Of a stretch of DNA of 64,000 nt, positions 50,046-63,000 are shown piece after piece (the stretch's first letter is position 1; every line of letters begins with the position of its first letter). The stretch lies in the NCBI GenBank assembly GCA_963513935.1, contig OY740769.1, positions 107,921,762 through 107,985,761 of the forward strand. The letters run 5' to 3'. The notes beneath the pieces are model-generated. The model searched no databases. It was given only the letters and a program-made list of their open reading frames with translations, and had not been told where the DNA came from. The stretch is from Aphrophora alni (lineage: Eukaryota > Arthropoda > Insecta > Hemiptera > Aphrophoridae). The translations under genes were made by a program, and so were the position numbers.

Positions 50046-51110
50046 CAAATATACCACCTCACAAGTCAAGTCCAATATTTATTAATACTTTTTGTATATA
50101 ACTAAAAATTATGATTTTCTTAAAGTATGGTCTGCTATACTAAAAGATGTCGGTACACTATTCTAAAATAGAACATCTCGGAATCGGCCAAATAGATTGT
50201 AACCTAAATTTTTTGTGAAGTGAGCCCAAAATTTATTACTCAAAATAAAGTACCAAACTCTATATAAAAAGAGAAGTTGATAAATTCTAAAATTGGAAAA
50301 TAAATATGACCGCGGCCAGAAGTTAGGTTCAATGGATATTCTTAATGTATTTTATGAGATGGAAGCATACCTAATTTGTGGTAATTTTGTTAATTTAAAA
50401 CCAAAGGATTTCATTATTAAAATTATTATTACGAGAAAGAAGAAAAACTGTTAAAAACTACCAAGTCTAACATCCTACATGAAGTGTCCTACAGACTTCA
50501 TTACAAATTTGTACGAAACTCACATGCTAATCCCAAAAATAATAGTTTCTTCAAAAACTACATGGAATGAACTGGAAACTATTTGTTTTACAATATTTAA
50601 ATAAATATAAAGTAATTAAGCATATATTTTTAATATTGTTTGCCAAACAACTTGTACCGGATAATTAAAATGATCATCTTAATTATGAAATTTGTACTAA
50701 CAACTTAAGGTTAAAGCGTTAAACTCAATTTACGGGTCAAGACTAATTAAAAGGTCTGCTAATTGAATTTTGTAAAAAAGGAAGGAAATTGTTATTTCGC
50801 TACGACGCGACGGTTGTTAAAAAAATTAAGCAGAAAGAAATATAAGAGTTAAAATGTAGTAACGAAATACAAACCTAAGGAAATGAAATGTCATCAGAAG
50901 TTTTATTCAAATTAATAAATTAGAGACATTGTCGTTAAAAATAATATCTTTTTACTAAACTAACAATTTTAATTACAATATCTAACGTTAATTGTCTAAG
51001 ACGAATAATGTAAAAAGAATGAATATTTACACAACAGAAAGCGCGATTAAAAAATATTTTAAACCGTAACGTTTAAAACTTGTCACCGAATTTGGCAAGA
51101 AAGTTTGTGT
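50046..51110. other. AT-rich sequence without a supported gene
   Basis: No open frame, RNA gene or repeat was identified. Confidence 0.5.
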
Positions 51111-51114
51111 GTAT

Positions 51115-51235
51115 ATTACAACTGAAGATGCTAACGTAGTTATCGAAACGTCGTCTTGAAAAAAATAAAGTGTTTCTTGTGCCAAACTGTGTTTCTTTCA
51201 TTTAGTGATTTGAATTTCCACAAATGTTGGTCATT
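51115..51235 (+). repeat. Family J repeat, copy 3, best hammerhead-like motif
   Basis: Motif layout: ACAA (51118-51121), CTGAAGA (51122-51128), T, GCTAAC/GTTATC hairpin (51130-51144) with loop GTA and one mismatch, GAA and A15.1 (51145-51148), C, loop GTC, GTC (51153-51155), TTG (51156-51158). This can be drawn as a minimal type I hammerhead ribozyme: stem I CAA/TTG, stem II the hairpin, stem III AC/GT, cleavage after GUC. The extra T after CTGAAGA departs from the canonical core. Then come a run of A, ataaagtgtttcttgtg and a T-rich tail shared with the other copies. Confidence 0.6.
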
Positions 51236-51490
51236 TCAAGTGATTCAAAATTTATGTAAATAGCTATCGTTAATTACGTGTAAAACTTTCCAAAAATAAC
51301 GATATTACATAAAAATAGTAATATACCACTGGTATACTGACATCACTGGACGCAATACTATTGTTGTTTAAAATTTCTCTACTATAGCTTATAATGTCTT
51401 TGATCATTAAAGATTCTTTATTCACATTCTAGAGATTGAGAAAACCTCTAATTATAAACTGTAAACCAGATGTGGCCAACACATATTATA

Positions 51491-51690
51491 TTTACAATAA
51501 TATTTCAAGTGAAAAATATACGACCTAGACTGGGAATCGAACCCAGGACCTTTGGCTTTACGCGCCAATGCTCTACCATTGAGCTATCCTAGTCGCTTCC
51601 CAGTACAGGGCGCAGACTTCTCACTTGACTTTAGTTGCTGCAATTTTGAGTTTCCAATTAATTACCTCGCATATGCGACATTGAAATTAA
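51491..51690 (-). repeat. tRNA-bearing repeat, copy B
   Basis: Reverse-orientation copy of the element at 37.9-38.1 kb, nearly identical over about 190 bases (one difference in the agtctRcgccctgtactggg segment). It includes the conserved flank gcgaggtaattaattgg at its tRNA-5' side and ends just before copy C. Confidence 0.85.
51523..51593 (-). tRNA. tRNA-like domain, copy B (pseudo-tRNA; nominal anticodon GTA)
   Basis: The 71-nt domain matches copy A except for a single base in the D loop (agtggtag against aatggtag). The A and B boxes, anticodon loop GCGTAAA with C33, and acceptor mismatch are retained. Confidence 0.7.
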
Positions 51691-51729
51691 TTTTCACTCA
51701 TTTTTCAGCCCTTACGCATGTAGTTATAA

Positions 51730-52010
51730 ATATTTTAATTATTTGATTTTTCCGCTTATACGTTTTTTATTAGCAAATAATGAATTTACAATAATATTTC
51801 AAGTGAAAAATATACGACATAGACTGGGAATCGAACCCAGGACCTTTGGCTTTACGCGCCAATGCTCTACCATTGAGCTATCCTAGTCGCTTCCCAGTAC
51901 AGGGCGCAGACTTCTCACTTGACTTTAGTTGCTGAAATTTTTGCTAATATTTTTGCTCAATATTTGCTAATAAAAAACGTATAAGCGGAAAAATCAAATA
52001 ATTAAAATAT
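51730..52010. mobile_element. tRNA-bearing element, copy C, enclosed by perfect 50-bp inverted repeats
   Basis: Positions 51730-51779 (starting ATATTTTAATTATTTGATTT) and 51961-52010 are exact complements over 50 bases. They enclose 181 bases that hold the tRNA-like domain (51817-51887, minus) with its caagtga flanks. The arm segment aattatttgatttttccgct also stands once beside copy A, on the tRNA-5' side only. Inverted arms around a polymerase III-type domain look like a DNA-transposon or fold-back structure, not a retroposed SINE. The perfect arms imply recent formation. No transposase is present, so it would be non-autonomous. Confidence 0.85.
51817..51887 (-). tRNA. tRNA-like domain, copy C (pseudo-tRNA; nominal anticodon GTA)
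   Basis: Same as copy B except for one change in the 3' acceptor strand (TCTATGT instead of TCTAGGT on the minus strand), which weakens the acceptor stem further. The A and B boxes are intact. Confidence 0.65.
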
Positions 52011-55000
52011 ACATATTATATAAAACAATGCTAGATCATAAACCTCCAGTTTGAATAGACTTAATTATTATTTTATTATTTTTTATTTATTTTTTATTTA
52101 ATTTATTTATGTTTATTTCATTTTATGGTCACATAACATTTTTACATATACCAAGACCTATAAAACTGGCAAAATTGTCAAACACATATACCACGAATAA
52201 CAAGCATAGCACAACAATACATAAACACCAACACTGAACATACAATTTCATATATCCACTAATAATATCTTAATTCAACAAAAACTAATTACACAAATAT
52301 ATAATTCAAATAATCTTGGACGCTATAATAAGCTTTTGTCAGCAGAAATGCTTTCAGTGCTCACTTAAATACTAAAGAACTATAAATTTATTACATACGT
52401 AAAAATCAATAGTATTTGATGATATGGTTCAAGCAATATCTTTGCAACACAAAATATTTTCCCCCAGTGTTATATTGACGCTTCTCTTCGTTATTTTAAA
52501 CATTATTGTAATTTATTCTAATAAACATTATTGACTCTAGAATATACACAAGGGAAGTGTCAAATATTATTAGTAAAGCAACTTTTCCGAATAAATTTTT
52601 ATTAAAACGATCATTTATCCACTTATTTGTGTAAAATAAAGAGCTTATCACTGCCAACGTGATTTTAAACACTACTTTCCCACAATCTCATCTTCAATCT
52701 CAAGTAAACAGAAAACTCCTAAATTCATCATTTACTCTGCACACATACCTGAACCATTCTCCGAAACCCCTAGTTCTTCTCCAATAAAGAGACTATATAT
52801 TTATCTACTAAAAACCTAAAGTTAAATATTACATAAATGAAATAAATATTGTCATTTAAATTTTCAGTGATATCAATGAGTGTTTTCTATTTCTTTAGAT
52901 ACTTCGGTATTTTTATTTAAATACTCAATGAGTTTCTATAAATATTACATTTTACTGCTATATATTTATTGAGATTACTAACCGATAGTATTATCTTTAC
53001 TTTCAGAGTCGCAGTTGGAAATGATTTATTTTCGAATCATGAAAAAGGTAATGTAATTTTATTCTGTAGTATTACCTTTCATAATTATTATTTTTTGAGA
53101 AAATATTAGCTCTGCCTTTTTGTTTGTATTGATTTATTTCTTGTTTTAGCAATTTGTGAAGTGAGTGGAATATATTATGTTCACTTCAAATGATTGTTTA
53201 ATTTTAATTGTATATATTTAATTAACTGTCTAATTTCTAACATTAAAATCTAGTGAATATTACGTTACTTTTTAAAACTGTTTAGAAATAGGAAATTTTT
53301 ACATTATTTGAACATCAAAATCTGTACTAAAATGATGGGCTTGATGTAAAAATTAAAATATGTCATAATTTATAATGTTATGTTATGGTTGTATTTTCTA
53401 TGGTTTTCATAAAACCTACCGTATTATTTCTTCCTAATGTATTTTGAAAAAATGTTCATAAATTATCATATTTAAAAAAAAAGTTAAACTTATAAAAATT
53501 GTTAATAATAATATTTCAACAGATTTTTAATACAAAATAAAATTATTTGATTTTGGGTTAAATCAAGAAAATTACATACTCCAAATACACTTAAATTGAA
53601 CGACCAAACTATTTAATATGGAAATATTTGAGAAAAACATAAATGTTAATAGTAAATCACTGGAATAACTTTAAAGAATTAAACTTATGCAAAATTTTAA
53701 ATCCGTTAAATACATTTACGATATAACTTCAGTAATTAATTGAATTTAACTTATTTTTGTCGTAGAAACAGTTTTCTATTATAATACTCGTTAAAATATT
53801 ATATATACTTTTCAGTATGTCACAACTCATGTTTAATGAACACTCATTGATAAGCATGATACATTTAACAGTTTTGTTACATGCTTTATAATGGTCTGAT
53901 ACGAAGTGACAAGTGTCACGTTTCAAGGGATAATATATGTCACTTTAAGATGATTAATGGTGTCTTATACATTGTGATACCTGCGTTCGAATTGTCAATT
54001 AGTTAATAATAATACCAATAATATAAGAGAAAATATATTTTAATTATGGAAGGTATACGTAACAATTTAGTAATTTGATTGATCAATTACTTAACTTAAT
54101 TAAGAAAGCTACCAAAGATTTTAAATTCTGTGTTTACTGTAGACAAAAATGTCACACGTGATACTTTTTCCTGTGGTTTAAGGAATAAATACAATAATTT
54201 TGATTGTTGTGATAATTTCGACTTTTTCGAATTAATATTTATACAAGGTTACTCTTGAAGAACCAAGGAACAATGGTCTACTGTAGACAATAGTACCCAA
54301 TTAGTCGCTTCACTTGAAGAAAAATTAACTTTCCTTGTATAATAACATACTATAGATCTACAATTTTTCTTGCTATTTGGTATAATATGAACAAATAATA
54401 CAAATTCTTCATCTCGTTTTTCAATTTTCGGCCTAAGGCCTCATTTAGTTTACAACACATATTGGATTTACCTTTTTTGCCTGTTGACAAACCTTCCCTT
54501 TTTCAAGCTTTATCACATTTTAGATGAAAACTCTTCAAGTTCACGGTCTTCTTTTCTCATGACGTATTGTATCTCTCTGTGTGTTGGATGGTCCAGCATT
54601 AATAGACAATAACAAAATCTGTCATCACAAAAAAAAAATAACGAAATTAAACTAGTATGTAAATTATTCGTTAAAATTCTAACAGAATCAAAAGATTATA
54701 TTAGTAACTTCAGTTAACCGTAGTATTTAAAAGCTTTGGCTTCAAACAAAACGAAATTTAAAATTCGGTTTGGTGTCATAAAACATGAGAGAATAAGATT
54801 CTTCAAAATTAAAGGTGAGACAATCTACTGCTATTTTAATTGTAATGTTAAATTACGTCGGCCAAAACAAGTAGGAATACGAAAACTATTCTAAAAAATA
54901 TTAAATTTTTATTTATCCGATTTTTAACGTTTAAGAAATTGAAAGAGTGCTATTTTCTAGTTTTCCAGAATTTAAAAGTTTATATTTCAAATCTACTTAC

Positions 55001-57677
55001 ATAATTATATTCTTCTCACAATTTGTTTTTTATTTTTTCAATTTAATTACGAAAATGTTTGGATGAAGAAACAAGTTTAGTTTCAACTTTTTACACACAA
55101 CCCGCACTGAAAAGAAAGTTTTATGCAATACAACAATAATCGACAAAACATTGTCATATTAGTAACATTTGATTGATTTATATTTCTCTCTATATATTTA
55201 TCTATCTATTTCTTTCTTTCCGCGGCGAAGATCTGCCAGCCAACTCCACTGGACCACACCCCCAGAAATGTAGTGCTCTTACACCTCCCCTGTACGACTC
55301 CTAAAACTCCACCTGGAACCAGCAATATTTCATCTGGCTAAATCTCTACCTGTCATATTTAGAATGAATATATTATGCTTGAACCACTACTCTATTTATC
55401 ATGTATTGTTTCATACATTCCACCATTTAGAACCATTCACTACTTCTTTACTCGGATTGAAACCAGCATACTTTGAGACAAGATACCTTTAATTTATTCC
55501 TTCATGATCCTCCAGTCTTCCTTTTCCCCAGCATAATCTGCATTAAAGTGGTTCTGCACTATGCTCAATACTCGATGTTTTGAGCGTATGGATAAACTCA
55601 CATTATCAAATAATAAATCTAGAACATTCTAAATATGAAAAGTCAACTCATGTGAGTAGTCTGAGGCCATAGTGAAAACTAAATGTAATAACCTAAAAAA
55701 ATAAACCCAGGTATTAAGCTAAGTATGACTTGTCAAAGGCTAAGCATAAGTTAAGTATAAAAAGAGTCAAAAATAAATTTTTGTGACCTTAGAAAGAAAC
55801 CTAGAACAAAGACTAAGAATAAACAATCAAAAACTAAGAGTATAAAAAACGTGATCAGGATTGCAAATCTTCGAAAAAACTATATCAACAACAATTCATC
55901 TATATCCAATAACTTTAACGCCAGAAATTTTTGTTTATATTAACTAAAAACCTTTTTTTATAGTGATTTTCTTTAAGACTTTGTACAACTTACACGTAAC
56001 TTATATATATGAATCAATTAATTTGAATAAAATATAAGCAGTAGAAACGAGTAATTCTGCTCATAGAACCTCCATTTCAAAATATGTTACGACAAACCAT
56101 GATACTAAGAGCTTAACAATACACAAGTAAACAACTACAATGAAAATGTGTTTTCACATATGGTGCAAAATATTTGTTCTGCATAACCATCGTAAAACAG
56201 ACATATGCTTTCATTTTTACTTTAAAATAATTGAAAAATAAAAACAAATGTCTTTAAATACTCTTCATTTATAATATCATATAAGATGTATACTTTACAC
56301 CCTCAAAAAATATACTAAAGCTATTTACTGAGATCACCAACAATGTGAAAAGCTTTCTAACGTAATGCCATATATGTTCGCATTAACATTAGAATAGGTC
56401 GTGTGCGAGAAGTGACGGCACCAAGTAGCTGAGTAAATGTCATTCTAAAAAGATTTATCTTGCTTTCTTCCTCGTCACTTGTTTGTGGATTTGAAAATCT
56501 GCCAACTATAATTCTGTCAGAGAGTTAACTAACTATGAGTTTTATATAAATAATTCAATACATAAATCTAACTTTACAAATTATTCAACTTTAAGATTAT
56601 GCTTTCATTTTATAATACTTTAAAATGTAATTTGATCGGTCGATTAAATTATTTTCTCTTTTTAAATTACTCAATAGAACTGAGCAGTGATGTGAAAAAT
56701 ATTATTTTATGCCTTTAATTAAATTAATATATTTTATAGGCCTACATTTTGAAGACAATAACTCAGTAACCTATAAAAATTAAAATTGTTTCTATGAATA
56801 ATAAAACTCACTAGAGTCAATTCTCATACTTCTAAAAATACTTTAAAATTGAGTTGTCGTTAAAACGTCAAGCAATGTAAACGTAATTTTAAAGTTTCTT
56901 AAATTATAATAATTTCTTTCATTTTCACTGTATATTTTACCAATACTGTTAAGGAATCTGTCTTATTATACAGATAACAAAATAAATTGTTGTGTTTTGT
57001 TAAATATAACATATAGAAGAGTTATTTAAGAATTAAAAGTGTAGTTATCGGAATCGCAGTACAGCATTTATGCATTAAATACAAGAGAGAACCGTAAAGA
57101 AGGGTAAAACGATCTACGGATAAATTAATGGAATATACACTAAATACAACAAAATCTAATAAAATTAAACAATATTTTTCACGTCTTTAAAATTCGCAAA
57201 TAATATTAAATCTTAAATGTTGTCAAATTAACCATAAGAGTCGAAGAACAAAGACTTTGTAATGTGATAATGAGAGAAGCATTGAAGTAGCTACACTGTA
57301 ATTAAAACTGAGGGTCTGAACGTTATAGAATCCTTTATGCTGACGAAACCCAATAACCTTCTTTTTTATAACTAAAGTAATGAAAAGATGATCCAAACTC
57401 TTACAAAAACTACCCACGTTTCGTGCGCTCTCTCTTATAACATTACAGACTTTCTCTCCAATTATTTGAATAATAGTTTAATCTATTCACATTTTTTTAA
57501 ATATATAATGAATACTTGAGTTATCCATTTTATTAAGGTTTCACTTTATATTGTTAAATGTAATTGATGATATAATATAAAGTGATACAGATATATAGTC
57601 TCACACCTTGCCATAATTTACCGTTTCTTCAAAATTTCTTTCTTGGATATGTTAAAGTTATCTAATTTGATTTATTC

Positions 57678-57680
<3 letters not shown>
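52011..57680. other. AT-rich tract without a supported gene
   Basis: A GC-richer patch lies at 55219-55340 (ccgcggcgaagatctgccag and following) with no open frame or second copy. Open frames 53729-53926 (-) and 57223-57417 (-) have no recognised domain. A small palindrome ggcctaaggcc lies near 54431. Confidence 0.45.

Positions 57681-57710
<30 letters not shown>
57681..57710 (+). repeat. Poly(A) run of 30
   Basis: Thirty A residues. This may be the tail of a retroposed sequence on the plus strand, but the preceding bases show no recognisable SINE, LINE or gene. Confidence 0.9.
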
Positions 57711-57711
<1 letters not shown>

Positions 57712-58623
57712 AACTTTACATACTTCTTCGATAGGTTAATCATTAATTAATGTTAATAAAAACCGAGACAAACTGTCAGAGCTACCTTCTATAATGATTT
57801 AATTTTAAAATAATAACATCAATGAAATATAAAATGTTATAATCCCAATTCAATTCACATGTATATACACTCCTTTTCCCTTGTTACTTAACTATTTACA
57901 AAATCTCTTAAAAACTAATATTCATAACATAATATATATTTCTAGAATAAGAGTCTCGGAATTTATATCGGGTATTCCTTATAAATCCCTTTCAACAATT
58001 TTCCTCTCTCTAAAAACAAAATTCTTAAGATGATTTATTACTTAAATTTATTTTAATTGCGTCTGACTGTTTAAGTTAAACTGCTTCGAAATCTGTACAA
58101 GCAATTTTATATATTAGTTTTTGGTAATCATAAATGTCTTTTAAGTTCCACTTATAAGATTTGTTTGAATTGTAGATTCCTACACACTTCACTATATTAA
58201 AATGTTCACCTTTAGTTAGATTCACACAATATTAACACTTTGACTTATTTCTTTATGTATTATATTATTGATTTTATTATTTTAAGAAACACTCTTATTT
58301 TTTCCCCTGAGATAATAATTGTTAATTCTTTTGGTTCTGTAGTTTGAATGTCCGCCAATTTTGTCACTTTACCTTCTTGATTTTTAGTGTTTTGTTTTGG
58401 CGGCAAATACTTCTGGATTCTCACTGGATTTTGAGATTATTTTGTTTTTTTCTTTGTTATTTGATTTACCTGTCTAGTCACGTCGGCTAGGTTCCTGTTA
58501 TCTTTTATCAATTAAGTTGGTAACACCTTGAGTCCAATATTGGTTTGTTGAACTTGTAGAATATAGAGGAATTGGATTTATTATTATTTCCTGTTTTTAC
58601 TTGATTTCTTACGTTTAGGGATA
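57711..58623. other. AT-rich sequence without a supported gene
   Basis: No coding, RNA or repeat feature was recognised. Confidence 0.5.
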
Positions 58624-59932
58624 TACAGGGTGTTTCACGAAGAAAGGACAAGAATTTCAGGAGTAAATCTACTGGTGAAAAATACATTAATTTCTAAACA
58701 GAGAGAAGAAGAATTTTAACATCCGAGACTATCTAGAAATAAAATCATTTAACAAAAATAAAATACTAACAACATATTAAGAACTTATTATTACAAAAAC
58801 TGTTCAAAATGTCTTCCTTCAATGTTAAACGTCTCTTCGTAAACATCCATAAATTCCATGGATGGCTCTTTTCAACATATCTGGATTATTTCATAGAATT
58901 TCAACCGTATTGAAATTCTGGCCCTTAATTCTTCTTTTGTAGTTACTTTTTGAGCATATATTATCTAATTCATATGTCCCAACACATAATATCCTATTAG
59001 TGTCAGGTCAGGTGATCTAGGAACCCAATTGATACTTCTTTCCCATCCAATTTTTCCTAAATGTGACTTCCTAACTTCTCGGCAAAAATGTACGGGGGCC
59101 GAGAACTTTTTGTTAAAAAATCATTTGTTGTCTCATTATTCGTCGAATATCTTGTAAAAGCCGTGGTAGTTTTTTTTTCTAAAAGTAGAATATACTCACT
59201 TACCATGGACCTTCAAAAATAAATGGTCCAATCATATGCTTATCAATAATGCCATACAAAAATACACATATTAACCTGTGTTGAAAACTGTTTTCTACTG
59301 TGCCATGTAGATTTTCAAAACTACAATAATGATTATTTCACAAATTATTAACTCCGTCTCTTGTAACTGTTCCCTAATCAGCAAATAAAATAGAACTAAC
59401 TTAATGACGACGTTTTCTTGAAACCAGTGACTAAAATTTAGATGCAATTTAAAGCTCTGGGCAGTAAATTTTGACCTTCTGACAGTGGAACGTTTCGAGA
59501 TTTTATTTGTTAACTATTTGCAATAATGTACTGTACGACAAAACAATGCCTTTTGAAATTCGTCTAGTACCAACCCCCAGGATACATTGAACTTGCTTTA
59601 TTAAGTTCTCCTAGACATCGACACGACGTTGTTCGTCTCACACGCACTTCACAATTGACTGAAACTTTTAAAAATGTATGAAACTATTAAAATTCTGTAG
59701 TTTTTAATACTCCCAACTTACGAAATAAAGAAACCCATTTATTTGTTCAGAATTTTTTTTTAAATATTATACATACCAAATTTAAACTTTTAAAGAAAAT
59801 AAAAAGGTTATCTTTTTTTTTTAACAAAATGACCGATAGGCGGAAAACGAAGCGTTTCCGGACCTAAGTTTATATGAACAGTTTTTCATTATTTTCACTG
59901 TAAAACTCGTCCTGAAACACCCTCTATATAAC
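58624..59932 (-). mobile_element. Decayed DDE transposon with terminal inverted repeats
   Basis: The ends are inverted: TACAGGGTGTTTCACGA (58624-58640) against TCCTGAAACACCCTCTATA (59910-59928), sharing AGGGTGTTTCA and flanked by TATA. The transposase reads on the minus strand in broken frames. Recognisable blocks are TRRISKGIVLSYSTLLQIVN (helix-turn-helix, about 59570-59510), DGVNNL and FENLHGTVENSFQH (59370-59280), IDKHMIGPFIFEGPW (59250-59200), PVHFCREVRK (about 59093-59060), INWVPRSPDLT (59030-58995) and a tail VYEETFNIEGRHFEQFL (58850-58805). Order and motifs match the insect transposases of the Tc1/mariner superfamily often annotated next to DUF4817. The second catalytic aspartate (QHDGAP) is lost; SPD keeps the third. 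Many stops and frameshifts make it inactive. Gene and TIRs are almost complete at 1.3 kb, so it inserted whole and decayed in place. Confidence 0.83.
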
Positions 59933-62900
59933 GTATGTATATTCCTGTCAGTAGCAAAATGTTAATTCTTTACACGTGGAAAGAAATACATTAGTGTTGC
60001 ATTTTTAAATCGAGCTCCATCTGCTTGTCCCACAAATATTGTAATAGTTTTGACGCTTCACTAAGCCTATTTGGTTTAATTTGGCAATGTATGAAACATT
60101 TGTAAGAATCAGAAAGTATTACCTTATGAAGGACGCAGGATATATTTGGATGGCACTGGAAAAAAATTAAAAATACAAAAATATCACTTCTATATAAAGT
60201 TTCTATTAATCGTTAAAGGAAATATAGAGAATATTTTTGATAAGAATTTCCTTTAAAATCATATTGTAAATTATTAAATGTATAATAGTTAGTAAAGTCA
60301 CAGTATCCTTTATTTCAGCATCACATTTGACTTTCGTTAATGTTAATTTTGCTGTAAATATGTGACTCGCTAGAGTGCATATTTTTTTTGAATTACATAT
60401 AGCGCTATATATAATACAAATTACACATAGTAAATAATACTTAACGTACATAAATACTTCAAAGCTGTAATATATTTTAACTTCACATTCCCTAATGACT
60501 AGTAACAAATATTATGTATCGTCGGCACGTCTATGTACAAGACGTGTCCCATATTTTTGCCCCGCTCACTCAAGAAATTAAGGTAAATAGCTGACTGCTG
60601 ACAAGCCCTGCTGTACAAACAACACATGCCCCTCTGAAATGATATTTGATGAGTTTTAAGTTTTTAATACTTCATAATTATATATAAATTTATATTTTCA
60701 AAAATAAATCAAACTTTTTTATCCTCATCAGTTATAAACTGACTAGATAATCATTATATTCAATAGTTGTCATACCCAGAGTTGCTAAAACTATCATTAC
60801 CAGTTCCTCTTACATTGTTAGATTGATTTATATTTCACATTACTCAGTAATATCAAATCTCCTGACCCGTTTACGATTGACGTATGTTTATAAACCTACA
60901 TAAATATACATGATGAATATGTTAGCATTGGATTGAATATTAGGGGTGAGTGTGTTTGATGTGCTTCCGTCCTAGGTTTTTGTTTGTTATATTGTTGTAT
61001 TTCTGTAACTTAAATAATTATGATAAAATAATATTCTTACTGTAGGCCTATTATGTATAATTTATTAAAATGTTTATATTTTTTCATTAACGTTTTTAAA
61101 GTTTTATTCTGTAGGTGGTGTTAATATTATATAAATAACGTTAATAAAAGTGGTGTTTTATTAAGTGTTTTAATTGTGGTGTACTCAGTTGTGAATTGCT
61201 TAGAGCGATTTTACTGACTGCTCAGATTTCGTCTCTCGAGCACAGCCCACACGGCCCATGAGCCCTATATTTTCATTTTTATTTCGTGATCCTAAGCTAC
61301 ATTGTCAAAATTAATATAAATACAATTTTTTAAAAAATATCAGTAAAATTTGAGAAAATACTATATCAATAACTTTTAAATTTTCAAGGAAAGGATTATT
61401 TTTAAAACATAAACCTTCAGTCAAAATTTGGATTAATTTGGTAAAATCGTGCCAAATCAAAGCAAGGAAAATAAACGGTGCAAAACATTATCTCTCTCAC
61501 CCAGCCACAAAACTATTCGTAACCAAAACTATCATTTCATATTTTGTTTGTAAAAAAAAAAATGAAACGTGGCGTCGTTAAAAAAATATTTATATATTTA
61601 AAATTGCTTCTCATGTGTCATATGCTTTTACTGCTAACTCACGAACTCACATTTTTGAAAGATGGCGACCAATACTGCTTTTCGAATCCTTAAAGATTAC
61701 ACTTGAACAAAATGTGATCAAAAACGTTGAAGCTAATTTTTGAGAAAAATGAAATTTTGTGTTTTTTTTTATGCAGCTAGTCTCATATTTCAATTATAGA
61801 GAAAAATGCTTAGATGTTGTCAAATATACATACATACTCGATTTCATCACAATCTGTCACACGTTGAGGCTCTAGAGACAACACACAACAGGCAGACAAA
61901 CAACTTTCCAAAAATTACATTGTAAAACAAAACAAAACAAAACGGATATATCCACACAAAGAAAAAACCTCGATTTTTGACCCAAGAATTAACTCTTTCA
62001 TTATATACATATATGTACTACAGCAAAACAGAGATCGTAAAAAAAACAATTTAGAGCACACAAATTTGAACTCTTGTTACCCTTAACAGAAAAATAAATT
62101 CGTATATTTATAATCAAATTTATTTAAATTGTAATTAATATAAGTTTACTTTTTAATTACTTTCACTTTTTTTTTAATTTAAGAAATTGAAACTTAAATT
62201 ATGCACACATTTTAACGTTCTATTTTCTTAATTATATATTTTAATTTTTTCTGATATTTCTTAAACCATTCAAAAACTTTATATTTAAAACGATTTGTAC
62301 ATCAATACGTAAACAATATCCTATTGGCTAATAACTGTCCATTCATTTCGTCGCCTTACTCAACATTTTAGCTCTCATTGCTGTACCCCTGCATTTCATG
62401 AAAAAAAAATATTATTTTTATTTAATTTCATGGTAGGCTTTGAAAATAGATGATTTTCTCCTATACGGGAAGCCTATGGAAAATTTCAGAAATTCCAAAA
62501 AAAAAAATTTGTTTACACAATTTTTAATGCTTGTACTTTCATAATTATTGAGATCTTGTCCAAATATGTTTTACTAACTCTGTACCCTAAAAGAGTTATA
62601 CGGAAAGTATAACTTTTTTAGTATAACTGTCTTACTGGACAGACATTTCGGCCCTAGTTTTTACTATTAGTACTTTAAACTAATTTGTCTTATCTCCTCG
62701 ACTTTTTATTTTATTCTGTAAGTGGAGTATTTGTATTTGACCGAGATTTAAAAGACCAATCACATATATCGTGGGTTTGGAAAACTAAAGGGGATTTATT
62801 GTTGATGAAGGCCAATTAGTGAATCCCTAAAGACTAATTTAGAATAAATGAAATGAACTATTGCAAGATCAGATATTGTCAGATAAAAAGATTAGTTTCT

Positions 62901-63000
62901 ACATTTCATCGAAGGATGTTAAAAACTGAATCAAATAACTAAATAGTGTTTTTCAAACAGGTTTCATAGATTAATTTATATTATATATACTAACTATAAA
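59933..63000. other. AT-rich tract without a supported gene
   Basis: A hairpin ggcacgtctatgtacaagac (from about 60525; ACGTCT/AGACGT) is present. Positions 61840-61910 (catcacaatctgtcacacg and then acaacaggcagacaaac) resemble the 3' untranslated region of RTE-type retrotransposons, but this is a resemblance only. The 100-residue open frame at 60206-60508 (-) has no recognised domain. Confidence 0.4.

Noticed and set aside
51552..51746. 64-residue plus-strand open frame
   Set aside because: It is antisense to the tRNA-bearing repeat copy B.
57681..57710. Processed pseudogene ending in poly(A)
   Set aside because: The preceding several hundred bases show no coding similarity, intron-less gene remnant or SINE body.
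61800..61920. 3' end of an RTE-type retrotransposon
   Set aside because: Only a loose resemblance in catcacaatctgtcacacg and the following cagacaaac; no coding remnant upstream and no terminal tandem repeat.
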